Shown here piece by piece: positions 1 to 11,612 of a DNA stretch of 64,000 bases. The translations under genes and the position numbers were made by a program. Under the pieces are notes generated by a model that searched no databases, had not been told where the DNA came from, and saw only the letters and a list, made by a program, of their open reading frames with translations. Each line of letters starts with the position of its first letter. Positions within the stretch are counted from its first letter, which is position 1. Origin of the DNA: Symbiodinium microadriaticum (taxonomy: Eukaryota > Sar > Dinophyceae > Suessiales > Symbiodiniaceae); contig LSRX01000511.1 of assembly GCA_001939145.1 (NCBI GenBank), positions 287,987 to 351,986 on the forward strand, written 5' to 3'.

Positions 1-21
1 CCGTTGTGTTATGGAGAGGAA

Positions 22-22
22 C

Positions 23-57
<35 letters not shown>

Positions 58-59
58 AT
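22..59. repeat. CT dinucleotide microsatellite
   Basis: Nearly pure CT repeat with one G interruption at the window edge. The short ORF across it is a repeat artefact. Similar pyrimidine tracts recur at 14461-14480, 15365-15405 and 63012-63042, beside the two G-run genes. Confidence 0.95.
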
Positions 60-60
60 C

Positions 61-1394
61 ATTCGCTTCGTTTCTGCTCCCTTGCCTGCGCAGACTAGGG
101 TGAAGGACCACGCTTATTTGCGTATATGTCGAGCCTCAAAAGCCCTGCCTTTCACAGTGACCCGATCTGGTTGCAGGTGCTCCGCAATTTATTTGCTCGA
201 CTGCTGTTGTGGCTTATCTGTCGGTCAGCGTGTTGCATCTGTTGTGGCCTGTCCGTTCGTGCCGGTGCCTTTTCCACCGACTCGTTTCTTCCGCATTGGA
301 CCCAGCACATAGCTTCAAGTAAATTGCGAAAGAGATCACCCAAACATTCCATGCTCGTTGGGCATGGGATAACGGTGTCTAAAATGCATCGTAGAAGGCG
401 ACGTCAACCACAAGGTGGCGCGATCTGTGTGGTTCCGGTCCAAGATCGCACTCACGAGCATCGCCGAAGACCACTCGTAGATGCGTGACACGCTGGCCCA
501 TCGTATGTTGACCCTACGATCGTTGAAGTCGCGGTCTTAACTCTACAAGGGAAGACCGTCTTGCCCGGGCACGGCCCGGGGATGACATCAAGGTTGCACG
601 CCGCAGCAGCGAGTCGGCCAGGACATGCCGCCACGATTTTTCTTTCGCGGAGGAACTGCGCGATATTCTCCAGTGGCTGAGGCAGCAAGTTTTTGTGGGC
701 CAAACACTGTTCGTCTTGAACCCCTCAACGCGCAACATCTGACGGGAGACCCTCCAACCACATCTTCTTCAACACATCTTTGGCAAAATAAGTACGATCC
801 GTCCTGGGCACTGCAGACAGCCCTGAAGATCTATTGATGTTGGAGCCGCCTGAACCGGGTGGCTTTGGCAACATAGGTGCTTTGATCATCGGCGCCGCTC
901 TCCTTGAAGCCCCTCAAGCATTGTCGTGCTCGGATATTCCCTCACCGTGGATCATGTTCCACTTGAGCACCCAACGAATATGCATCACACATGGGCTCTT
1001 TGCAGGAAATCACCAGAGCCAAAAACACACGACATTGATGATTTAACATTTCCGTCGTTGACGACGAGACCTGCAATCACAGGCTCCAATCTCGATAACA
1101 AAGGGCACATGTAAGAGAGGCAGCAATGCAACACTCAAGGTCGTCAGGCAATCCACAAGAGCGCGAAACCAAGACCTGATCTTGGCAGAGAAATGAGTCA
1201 CGGTATCGACGATAAACTCCGACAGTTTTTGATTATCACGGGCACCACCCCAACCCCTCTCCTAGATGAAACGCCTCCGCCACGTTGACCCATAGTCTGG
1301 GAATCCACAGACCGTTCCAGATACCGAGGACGACTGTGATGGGTCGCTAACAACCGAGGATCTGTCCCACTTCCTGCCAGGAAGAGGGGTGCGG
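61..1394. other. no recognisable gene
   Basis: Only short ORFs in all frames. I see no conserved motif, no credible run of exons and no repeat beyond simple low-complexity sequence. Confidence 0.6.
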
Positions 1395-1452
1395 GGTCTA
1401 GGATTTAGGATTTAAATTTAGGGTTTAGGGTGTTTAGATTTTGGGGTTTGGG
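1395..1452 (+). repeat. degenerate interstitial telomere-like patch
   Basis: Two perfect tandem TTTAGGG units at 1417-1430 lie among variants such as TTAGGATTTAGGATTT and a final TTTTGGGGTTTGGGGGG. TTTAGGG is the plant-type telomere unit also reported for symbiotic dinoflagellates. About 58 bp in mid-contig is too short for a chromosome end, so this is an internal remnant or a chance A/T/G-rich patch. Confidence 0.5.
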
Positions 1453-1609
1453 GGGATTTTAAGCCGAAGCCGGCAGAGTCTTGTATTCACACGTGGCTTG
1501 CCTCACCGATGTGACGAGGACGAACGAGCTATGTCGCTTGAAGATGTGCATAGACAGCGCTGCGGGCGGCAATGTGAGCAGCTACTGAAACGTTTGATCC
1601 GATACCCAA

Positions 1610-1660
1610 CTCACTCGCTCACTCACTCGCACTCTCAGTCACTCCCTCTCTCTACAACTC
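1610..1660. repeat. CTCA/CACT microsatellite
   Basis: Imperfect tetranucleotide repeat based on CTCA that drifts into CT-rich sequence. No coding role is apparent. Confidence 0.75.
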
Positions 1661-1699
1661 CATTGCGTTTCACTTGCGGGTCGTTAGACACCCATGGAA

Positions 1700-4600
1700 A
1701 CAGGATGCGCTGAATACATTGTACCAATGATGCACCTGTACACGGCGTAGCCTGCTGCATCTCTGCAAACCTGGCCGACGAGTGAACGAAGTGTGTTTTT
1801 TAGGTAATTTTGTGCGAAGCTCCCATGCCTCGACTAGTTGCGAACGTAGTGCTGCAGGAGAAGCATCGGCCAGCGCCTGCGTCGGCAAAATGCCCTGCAC
1901 CTATTCTTGTGCCACAAGCTCCCACATCCGCCTGCCGCAAGGCTGGAAGAAGACAGGAAGCTGTTTCCTATGAGGAAGTTTACTGAATGTAACACACGGA
2001 AGGGCATCTCGGGGCGATGCTAATTCGGAGCCTCGAGACGAGCACAGGTGATACACATCCTGCGCAATGACATCCCCGCATCGGCAGACGGCCAACTGTG
2101 TCACACAAAGCTCGCAGCTCCTCGTGGAGCGGTCCTTGCAACTCAAACACTGAGCATTCGCAGGAAGCCAAGGACAAGTCTGCAGGATGGTGTCAGTTGG
2201 GGGTCATACGGAATCTATCCTTAATGTTGGGTCTTTGCCTCGCAGTACTGCATGGCGCACGAGAGAGGTACAGTTTTTTGAGGAAGCTTCCATTTCTTGC
2301 CATTTTGCTGGAAAGGAAGAACATCCAGGAAACCACCGGAGAAAACATCCTCCTCGATGTTTGCCATGCCGGGATAGTGGTGGAACTAGCGAGGTGGCCG
2401 GAGACTTATTGAGACTGGAAGGGCGTGCTTTTAGACTATTGCTGCTACTGAAATTGGCAAAATCCTTGAGCCAGTCTTGATTCCCAGGACGTCCTGCTGT
2501 CGGTGCATTTGTTGCACCCCTGTAGGGACGGGTGAGGTTGCGCGGGTACTTGACCGAACAGTGTCGAAACTATCAGGCTTGCATGGCACAGTAACCTCTG
2601 GGCTACCGCTTGGCCATTCGCGGCTTCGAGTTGTCTTAGCCAGCCGCCACCCCTGCCCACCTCCTAAGTGCTCACACGCCCACAAAGACGCACGCCAAGA
2701 CAGTGTACTTGCTTAATCACAAGCATGTCTCACGGACCATCGAATATGCCTTGGGGATTTTTGGTAATCCTTAGGGCAGTTGCAAGCCTGGGTTCATAAC
2801 GATTTGTCTTTGTTAGCAGATCCTTGAGCGCACGCTTTTGTTCGCTCCTCTCTTCCGCCCCGTTCAAGGGCTCCCCTCTCCCCCTCCTCCCCTTTTGCGC
2901 CCTTATCCCCAGGTTGATCCTGCAAAGGAAGCCTTCTAACTATTGCTTGTCGAATGGTTCAGACACCTTACCCTTGCTCCTTGAGTTTAGCAGCCACCAG
3001 TCCATTGGCCTCTGGCCTGCCCGGACAACAAACAGACGAAGCCAATTCGAGTTGCCCTCCACCGTCCAGACGAGCGTTGCAAGAGCAAACCCTCGACCAG
3101 CAACCATCAACTCTAAACCCCAAGGACCTCTGTCCGCAACCGAGCAGCTCCCGCATGTTCGGCATTCCGGGGTCGGCAGCAAGGCGTAAGCCCCCGATAT
3201 TTCGACTTCCATCATGGAAGATTCACAGAGAGATGCACATCGTGCTGTCCTAGCTCTTTTCGTGCAGCTTCCAGAAGTTCTTCATGTTTCTCCCACCTGG
3301 CAGTATAGTACCCTGTCACAAGAGTTAGCACAAGACGTGGCGGATAATCCGTGGGGCGAGCCAAAAATGACCTTCAACGTCGCCCCCGGTGAGCTTTCTC
3401 ACCTTTGGCGCCGGAGCTACTCACAATTCATTACCGCACATGGGAAAACCCGAACAGCACCTGCCTCCGGCATCGACGTTTTGAGAGCGCGCGCCTGGGA
3501 CGTCTCAAATCGGTTCAGCATGTTGGCGCCCCGTTGGGGACCCGGACCGCTGCCAAGTTTCCATCCTCAACAAGGCTTAAAAAACAAAGTCGAGCGTCTC
3601 ATGCTGCGGCGTCTGAGGCCCTTGCAGTTTCGCCTGTGCAATCCATCGCCGCAGTACTACGACCAGCACGATCTAGAGCATTCTTCTGAATCTCTGCATC
3701 TTGCCAAAACTGGAAGGGTCTGTCTATGATTGTCTATGCTGCTGAGCCTTGCATTTTGTACCATAATCTCTGAAACTGCGTTCACTGGCGGTTTACTAAG
3801 TACTCACGAGAAGTGAAGGGATGTGACATCAACGACTCCCTGACGAACTTACTCGTGGATGACCATTGAATGCGTACGTATGCTGCTCATGAGCACTGAG
3901 ATCTTTGGTAAGAAGCACAAGCTTGCAATCACACCCGTCACGAAGCTCCAAGAACCGGGTGATCGCAAAATGCGTCCAAGATCATCTGCAATGAGGCAAG
4001 TTCGTCCCTGCCTGACGTGATCAGGAGGACAAGTGTGCTCAGCTGAGATACCGCGGACCTGCAGCCGGCTCTGGAAGAAGCAACTTGTTACTTGCATACA
4101 CCGTTCAGAGCAAGTATGGGACTACATTGAACTTGTGAAGGTTCGAGCAGGGAAACTCAGCTGCACCGAAATTGGAACCCGGCCTTCCATGAAGCCTGCG
4201 AGAGGATCCGGAGCCTCTCAAAAGCCAAGTTCCGGTGGCGCAGTCGGATTCTCAACGCAAGTATCGGAATGTACTTCGGACACACCTCGCAGACAGAAGA
4301 GTTGCCCATTGCCTCAGCAACAATCCAACTGAAAGCTTAGACCTTTAGGATAAATGCGGATCTCAGGACTGAGCAACTGAGATGCAGGATGTGCCTCTCG
4401 TCAAGAGAATCATCGGAAACTTGATACCGGAAGCGTTTGTGAAGAGAGCAATATCTATTGTGTGGCAATATCCTGAAACTGGTCGAGAGGTTTGCGAATC
4501 CTTGAAAGGGGTGCTTGTTTCGGAACCCAACAGCCCCCGCTCAGCAGCTAAGTCACGGCATCTTCGACCTGCAGTCCTAGCTGTGCATTTTGAAATCCCC

Positions 4601-5490
4601 TCCCTGCCAGTCCTCCGAAAGGCTTCCGACTCTGCTGTCCGCCAGGGCAGGATGCAGTGAATTCAATCCAACTGACGCTTTATGAGATAGAGTCGTTCCC
4701 TCGACTGCGGGCCCTTGAGCGGCGACTCAAGACAGAACTGCAATTCTGTGATCACCACACGAACAACTTCCCTCTCCGCTGCCTCGGGATCGACCACCTG
4801 ATCAGCATTTTCTAGCTACAAACTACAAAGCCAAAACGACTGACAACCACGGCTAGACCTCGACCTGGCTCCCGCAGTGCGTACAGAGCCTCCGAAGCTG
4901 CACATGGAACAGCGTCCAAGCTATGTCTTGCCAGCATGCAAGCAACATAGTGCTCCTCTCAACTCCTTGCAACTTTCCATGCAATATGGGCATGGGCCCG
5001 GGCCCGTTGTGCGGATCTGGAAGCTTCCAGACGCGCCCACACGGAAGGCAGAATGAAATCGGTCCCTGCATGCAGCCAACCGCTGTCGGAGTGCATATTG
5101 CGATGACCGGTCTGCACCTGTTTTGCAGCGCCCTCATCATGACGAGGTATCACCTGGGCTGCACTTAACACCGGAGCCAACCGTCCGAGACCAGAGACAT
5201 CACCGAGCGGTTGCTCGCGATTGCCCTCCGGCATTTTCCGGCAACTTAACCGGTAATTCAGCGTCGAGTCTAATCCAGATCAGCTGATTTCCGATTTGAC
5301 GACGACAATATGCTGCACCGAAATTGAACGGCAGAGTTCTAACCGATTCCATGTGACAGTCGATTAGGAAAAGGGATAAAACAGGCGCGGCTCTTCTCGG
5401 AGGAATTCTGGACGTTTAGACGCCTCGAGAAAATAAACCATTCTACATTTTATGTTGTCACATCCCCCCCTCGTGTTTCTACTTTGTGTG
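1700..5490. other. no recognisable gene
   Basis: The longest ORF (3214-3729, plus, 171 codons) has no domain or motif I recognise and shows no clear codon bias. Exons may be hidden here, but none can be supported by eye. Confidence 0.5.
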
Positions 5491-5492
5491 AA

Positions 5493-5645
5493 GAGTTTAA
5501 GGCCGCTTCTTGTGAAAATGGGCTTCACGCCGCTGCTAGGGTTTAAGGCCGCCGCCTGTGGTGAGAATCTACAACCCCCCTCTTGAAGGGTTCAAGGCCG
5601 CCTGAGGGATAAGATTGCCGCATTTTAAGGCGTCTGCTTGTGGCA
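5493..5645 (+). repeat. degenerate tandem repeat, core GTTTAAGGCCGC
   Basis: Four diverged units begin near 5494, 5540, 5588 and 5621. Each starts with a version of GTTTAAGGCCGC or GTTCAAGGCCGC and continues with a TTGTG or CTGTG stretch. Spacing is about 33-48 bp. Nothing suggests a coding role. Confidence 0.65.
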
Positions 5646-5649
5646 TTGT

Positions 5650-7099
5650 TGTGGTAGCACGACAGGATATGAAATTGGAGCCTCGGAAAAAAACGGTCGT
5701 AAACCCTGACAAGATGCGGTAGCAAACCGATGGCACTATTACAAACGAAAACACAGGTTTTTGAATTAACGATTCTGGGAGGATGCAGTGACAGCAAGCA
5801 CATGGTGATGAAAAGCGGCCCTGCGAATCTCAACACCTGGGACTGTAAGTTGTCGCTAACCGCTCGTCAATGCAGATGACCGCGGTTTTGAGGCTCCACC
5901 TGGTACGCTTCCTGACTCAGCGCTTGTTTTCAGAACTCGTGTCTTTTGGTTTGCGGGCACAAACTGGACTCAGCGTGTGATGTCATCTCTCCGGACTCCA
6001 GCCCCGGCGTGCAGACATCGATTTCCCAACACGTTTTGAACAAGCTTCAGTGGCACATGGCTCGAGAACTTTATCTTTTTTTGACTGATCCTGCCAGGCA
6101 TCGGCAAACGGCTGCCATGCAATCTTCTCTAAGACGCTGACAGAACTGTCCAGACTTGGCTTTGAAAGGCGGGGTGCTGCATGTTGCTCCTACGAGTATG
6201 ATCGAGTATGTCACATCAGAACGGTGCTGACATGCGGTCGGTCATGACTTCTGAACCCTCGAAGGTTGAGTCCTCCGGCTGGCCAACACCAGACATTCCT
6301 GAAAGCGGGAATCTACGAAAACTGTGTGCCAAAATTCAAGCTATTGCTCCAGAAACGTCCACGATGCTATGTGGATGCTTGGTAAGGTGATGTGTCTGGC
6401 TATCATGGCCAGGATGCGTTCCATCGCAGTATCGTTCTTCGTCGAAATCTTTCGTTGCATGAGCAATGGCGGGTCTGTTAGAGGAGTTGAAAGATATTGA
6501 AGAATGCGTGAATCTCCCATCTGAAGCACTTGATTTTAAGACATTCACTCTTGACACAGAGCCCAAGAGAATTGGTTGTGGCATCCTTTGCTACGGTCCT
6601 ACTCGTACTCTGTCATACTCCCTGCCTTGCCTGGAGCCTTGCTGGGAACAATCGCGATCGGTGCCCCCGGAGGCCGAACCGTCGAAACTGCAAGCGAATC
6701 GGCAGCGCTTCTTGCATAAAGGGAAACTTCACAGGCAACGCGCCTGAACGATAGTTGGCCCGCGAGAACTTCAGCCGAATATGATTCAGGTACCTTCCGA
6801 CGACATATCCATTCCACATATGGTGCGTCGAGTACGCTAATGGGTGATTATGATCAACACAGCACGACTGGCAATGTTCTTCCTCGTCGGGTAGCATTTA
6901 TGTACATCACGAAGACAACGACGGCAGCGCATGACAAGGGGCACATGTTCTCTTGGTTGGCGAAAATCATGAGCCAGAGTGACTGCAAATCACGGCCGCA
7001 GTTTGCCTTGAATCGATATTTCATGAGCGCCAGGATGCAAAGTTGCCAAAGCAGGGAACCCTTGAGAACCTGACCAAAGTGGCGTGTTGATCTGCGGCC
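5650..7099. other. no recognisable gene; possible downstream exons of the 7.1-7.3 kb gene
   Basis: Several small ORFs on both strands, none with a known motif. The lower-coordinate side of the signal-peptide gene should continue here, but I could not place exon borders. Confidence 0.4.
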
Positions 7100-7318
7100 T
7101 TGAGGGAAGGACGCAAACATGATGAATGCTCCAAGCTCGAACCCAAGATGTGCCGCCTCTGGAAAGTGCAACTCCAGGTCCTCCAGCACCGCCTGATGCA
7201 CGTGGAAGTCTGACCGGACTATGACCGGCTTAGACCCACAAGCCAGGAGCTCCGTCTGCGCGGCTGCTGGAGCACAGGTTACCGAGAGGGCCAGCAGCAG
7301 GGCTGCAGCCGCCAGCAT
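7100..7318 (-). CDS. first exon of a secreted or membrane protein (signal peptide)
   Basis: The ATG at 7318-7316 starts a textbook signal peptide: a short N-region, a hydrophobic Leu/Ala core (residues 2-11) and a small-residue AAAQ cleavage site near residue 21. About 45 plausible luminal residues follow, with acidic and His-rich stretches (DFHVHQAVLEDLELHFPEA). The frame stays open to 6854, but from about residue 65 it reads less like protein, so an intron probably starts near 7100. The product would enter the secretory pathway or, in a dinoflagellate, could be plastid-targeted, since plastid proteins also begin with a signal peptide. No domain is recognised. Start confidence is good; the rest of the gene is not resolved. 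Confidence 0.55.
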
Positions 7319-10256
7319 CGAGTGCGGATACCTGGAGCGTTAACAACACTAGGCCACACAAAGGCACAAAAGAACGTCATGCCTGTAATGCAAACCAGCA
7401 TCTGCCAGGGACAGCTGCAGCCTGAGCAACACCGCCAATCGCATCGTATCGCAACTGAGAAACAGCATCCGAAAAGGATGCTACCCGGATCCACCAGGAA
7501 AGAATGCAAAATCAGCGGCCATGCCCGGATTCTTCTCAGGAGTGCACAAGAAATCTGCCAAGTGTTGGGCTCGATCGGGCCTCAGACAGACGGCGGCTAC
7601 ATGCGGATACTAAGATAGACTGAGACAGCTGAACGACGGGACTGGCCGCAAAATATGCAACGGCCTTGAAGTCAAGCTCGTGGCGCTTGGAAATTGCTCA
7701 GCCTGGCACCAAGCGCCTGAGAGCAGCTTCAAACTTCGCTCACGAGGTGTTCCCTAATGCATTCACTGCCTCTAGAAAATCCCGTGAAGTCGGCGTACCC
7801 ACATCAAACCTGCCAAGATCCAAAGAGACCTTTTGCAAAGCGACCGAGATGCAAAGTACTTGCAAAATGCCTAAGCTTCCTGAGGATGATAAGCTCAGCG
7901 GCAATGACATCGTCAAAGGGAACCTGCAGCGTGGCGGAGAAGTGCCCAATGAGATCTGACGAGTTCCCCCAACTCGCGGCTTGGACCAGCTAATGCCTCG
8001 TCGTGCCCAAGATGTGCAACCACCTGCTATCAGTAGTGTGTAATCTGGCGACGTCTATCAGTCATCTCCCTTCCAAGGAATCTCGTGGATCAAAGACGGG
8101 AAGTTTGCAGACCAGCAACTACCCGAAGCACTTTGTGCCGGGATACTGTAAGCATACTATTGTGTATATAACCCATGAAAGTCCGGACTCAACATGACTC
8201 AGAAGGCCCGCACAATCCTTGCATTTTCCCTTGTAGGCATTTTGTATCAACCTTATCAGAACCTCACGCCGATCCTGCTTTGTATCCTAAGCAACGCCGG
8301 CACATCCCAATTTGCTTCCTTTTGAGTCGACGCCTGAACCACGTGTCTTTGATGACTTTTTTGTCGAAGAGCATTTATACCATGCATACAACAATCCCTC
8401 GACCGTGCTTTTGCCACAGTGCAAGAGTGGAAAAGGGTCAAGCGGTTGGCATCTATGGGCTGCTGTACATAGGAGTTAGGGTTTTTATCAAACTTACACA
8501 AGTACCAACAGATAAGAAATAGAAAAGAATGAACACAGGCCGAACATTTGGTGTCTTTGGGTCTGCCTTTGTGATTGTGGGCGCCGTTTGCAGAGTCTGT
8601 TTGTCTCTGTAGATAAAGCTCTTAAGTGTCAGACGAGGAAGATCCACGGAAAAGTTTCTGGGGCGACCCGGCCCCAGACTGAAGCAAATTCAAGCAGATC
8701 TTTGGGCAGGGAGGGGGGCACCACCTACATTTCTACAACCTAATATAGTTAAATAGTTATATGAGTTATATGTAGCATATGTAGATACAAGATACATTAG
8801 GTTGTATGTGCAGATACATGCGTCTTCCTTTCTCGCTCCCTCGCTCTCTTATTTAAGCCGTGATAAGGCAATCTGGAAGGCGCAGTGGCACCTGTCGCAG
8901 CGGCAGCTGCGGTTCTGCGTTGGATCCAGTCTTCAGCGCCACGCAAACCTTGCATGTTGCACAATTAGGCTATTGGTCCAGGACTGCATGCAAGTCGCGA
9001 CATTCCCTGAGTAGCGAGCGGCTGCCAACAGCCTTCTTTGCGATTCAGCAGTATTGCAATCCTGAACATCGAAGCGGGTGCTCGAAAAGACGGTGGACTC
9101 ACGGTTGCCAAGCGGTGCGGCACCTCCTTGGGCAGGCTGGCATAGTACCGATCCAGCAACAATGCCTGGTCTGTTCCGCTTCAGCATAAGACCGGCTTCG
9201 GACACTCATCACCTGAGGTGTGGGCTGTATCGAAAAGCAACGTATCCGGAAAGCTCATAACCTCGAATGCCTGCTGTGCTCAAGCTAGGCTTGGCAACAA
9301 CAGCACGAAGGACTTCCAACCCGAACCTGCGCCATCCAGGTCAAAGTTTCTTGTCGGTCTGCTTGCGGCAGGCCTGGTATACTTTGCTTTCCGTTGCAAA
9401 GCACATGAAGCTGTGAGTTCTTCGTTCCGCCTCATTGTGTTTTGAACGTTGAAGAAACGGCCTTTATAAACTTGATATAACCTCGGTATCGATGGAAAAG
9501 GACCTGGGACATTCTGCTTTCTTCCGGCAGACCATGGTCCGGGGCTTTCTTTCTTTCATCTTGTTTCACTATTTCGGGCAAACACGCACCCAACCCCGCT
9601 TCGCAAGTCTAAGTGCGATCGGCTGCGGACTTTTTCCAGCTCTCGGGTATCGCGAAAACCTTGCGTCAGGAAGCCCAAAGAATAATTAGACGATTACTCT
9701 AGTGTTCGAGCCGGTGCTTCCACCGAAGGATAAACAGCCGCTCTTCGGACGTCGACATGACAGAACACATTGCACACTGCCCACAATCCTATGCCCTGTT
9801 GACTCTCCTCACGGGTTCGCTTTCTCTTTCTGCCCTCACGCTCAAGCTTGCGGGAAGATGAGACCCACCACACTGAAGGGTGCGCCCTGTTTCTGAGTTT
9901 TGCAAAAGGTTCCGAAAAACGTGAAAGAGAGAGGTGCACCCACTGTCAAGAGAAGGTTTAGAAAAACATTCGATCCATATCACCATGGTTCATGTTCAAC
10001 TCTGGGAATCCCAGCCGAAGGCTCCCAGCGAGGGCTCTGAGAAGCGAACTGCCATATCTATCTTTCTTTCCCATATCTATCTCTGTCCCTCTTTCTCTTC
10101 ATCTTTCTTTTTGTTTCCGTCACTCTCTCTCCAGGCCTCGTCTAAGGCAATACAGGTTCTGTGTGCCCTCTCGCAGCTTGTTCTGCGTGCCAAAATCGCG
10201 TGGGGTAGCTAGTGTCACGACATGCGAGCTACCATGGAACATGTTTCTCTGTTAGC
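7319..10256. other. no recognisable gene
   Basis: Short ORFs only, apart from the AT-rich inverted repeat at 8734-8806. CT-rich and TTTCTCT-rich stretches appear from about 10060 onwards. Confidence 0.5.
8734..8806. repeat. short AT-rich inverted repeat
   Basis: TACAACCTAATATA (8734-8747) is mirrored by TACATTAGGTTGTA (8793-8806): 14-nt arms with one mismatch around a 45-nt AT-rich spacer. It could be a MITE-like remnant or a hairpin. No target-site duplication is clear. Confidence 0.55.
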
Positions 10257-10517
10257 TTTGCTTTGCTTGGGGTTAAAGCCAGCCCCCTGACTCGTGCCGA
10301 AGCGCATCCCCTTCCATCATGTTGATAGAAAAGGTTTCTCTCTCTCAGTCTTTCTTTCTGACGCCAGGGCTGTGGTGGGGACTCCGTCTATTTCTCTTTT
10401 TGCTTTGCTTTGCTTTGCTTGGGGTAAGAGGAGGTGGCAGTCCCACCCCCTCGCGCTCCAGGGCGCATCCCCGTCCATCATGTTGACAGGCGGAGGGTCT
10501 CTGTGCAGGACAGCAGG
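10257..10517 (+). repeat. two diverged tandem units with TTTGC repeats
   Basis: Unit 1 (about 10257-10398) and unit 2 (about 10400-10517) both start with a TTGCTTTGCTTGGGG stretch. Both contain GCGCATCCCC(T/G)TCCATCATGTTGA followed by (T/C)AG, and both then carry a pyrimidine tract ending in CAG-type sequence. They lie about 1.1 kb past the stop of gene A, as a comparable pair (57104-57355) lies past the stop of gene B. Confidence 0.7.
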
Positions 10518-11612
10518 TACGAAGGTGCACTGGCTCGAGTGCCTCCGTGGGGGCATGGGTATCAACATGAACAAACACACACAGTAAAATGCTCATTGTA
10601 ACATCAAGTAACCTTAGCAACTGGTGCCCCTGTCTTACATCGCCTTATGCAAAGGCTCGTCTCTAAAAGCTTTCGGGGAAAAATGTGCCTGAATTAACGG
10701 CCCTCCACTCTTATGTTCGGTTAGGTACGCCTCTTGTGTGGTTCACGAAATACAGGTGTCAGGTGCCCCCGTTAAGCGAATTCAACATGGCCCCCAAACT
10801 TTTCGAGCGGGTGCCTCAAGCTGCTGTTGGAACGAGCTGTACACGGAAGGAGCTTAACTCCAGGCTTTGGCTCACTGGTGACTGTGTGTGCCTCTTGCTT
10901 GCAAACGTGGTGCCCAGCACCTCAGTTGACCTTGTCCATCTGGATCGCCGTCGCGTGGCTGCTTCCCCCCTTTCTGCCCAGTGTGTCGCCTTGGGTGGTT
11001 CACTTGGCTCGGCTGGTCTCGTAGTTCCCGGCACCCAGTCTCGCAGTTGTGGCATCGGTTGGTGTGCACCGCCTTTGGCCTGCGGTGCTGCCGGTTGTGT
11101 TGCACCACAGTGGCGGGTCTGGTCGTAGGCGTCCACCGCTCGTCTTTGTGCCACTGCGCGGTCATAGATGACCCTCTCCTCTGCCGTAGTGGGTCCCCTC
11201 GACGAAGAAGCGTGACGAGGTTCATCCTTGAGACACCGACCAGCCCCAAAATCCTTCTGGCACAACTTGACATTGAAGGCTGTCCCGGCCTTCGCGAATC
11301 TGCAAGTGTGACGTGGCCTTGAGTTCAAAATAACTAAATGAGCTTGAAAAGTTGAGTTGGGGCTGCTTCGGCCCGTGATTATCAGCTGCATCGGCTGCTA
11401 TGTTAGGGTGCTTTTTCAAGCTCGAGAGGTGTCTGGACAGGGTCAACGTGGCAGGCTGCAAAAGAAACAATCTGAAATGCCTCGTTTGCAAATCAGGTTT
11501 AAGGTTTCGCTTCAAGGTCTGCGCTTTAGATCTCAAGCACATCTTCGCGTGAAGGTTTGGGACTGAAATCTGCAAAATCTGGGGGCCTTTGTTTTTTTAA
11601 GCAATATAGTAA

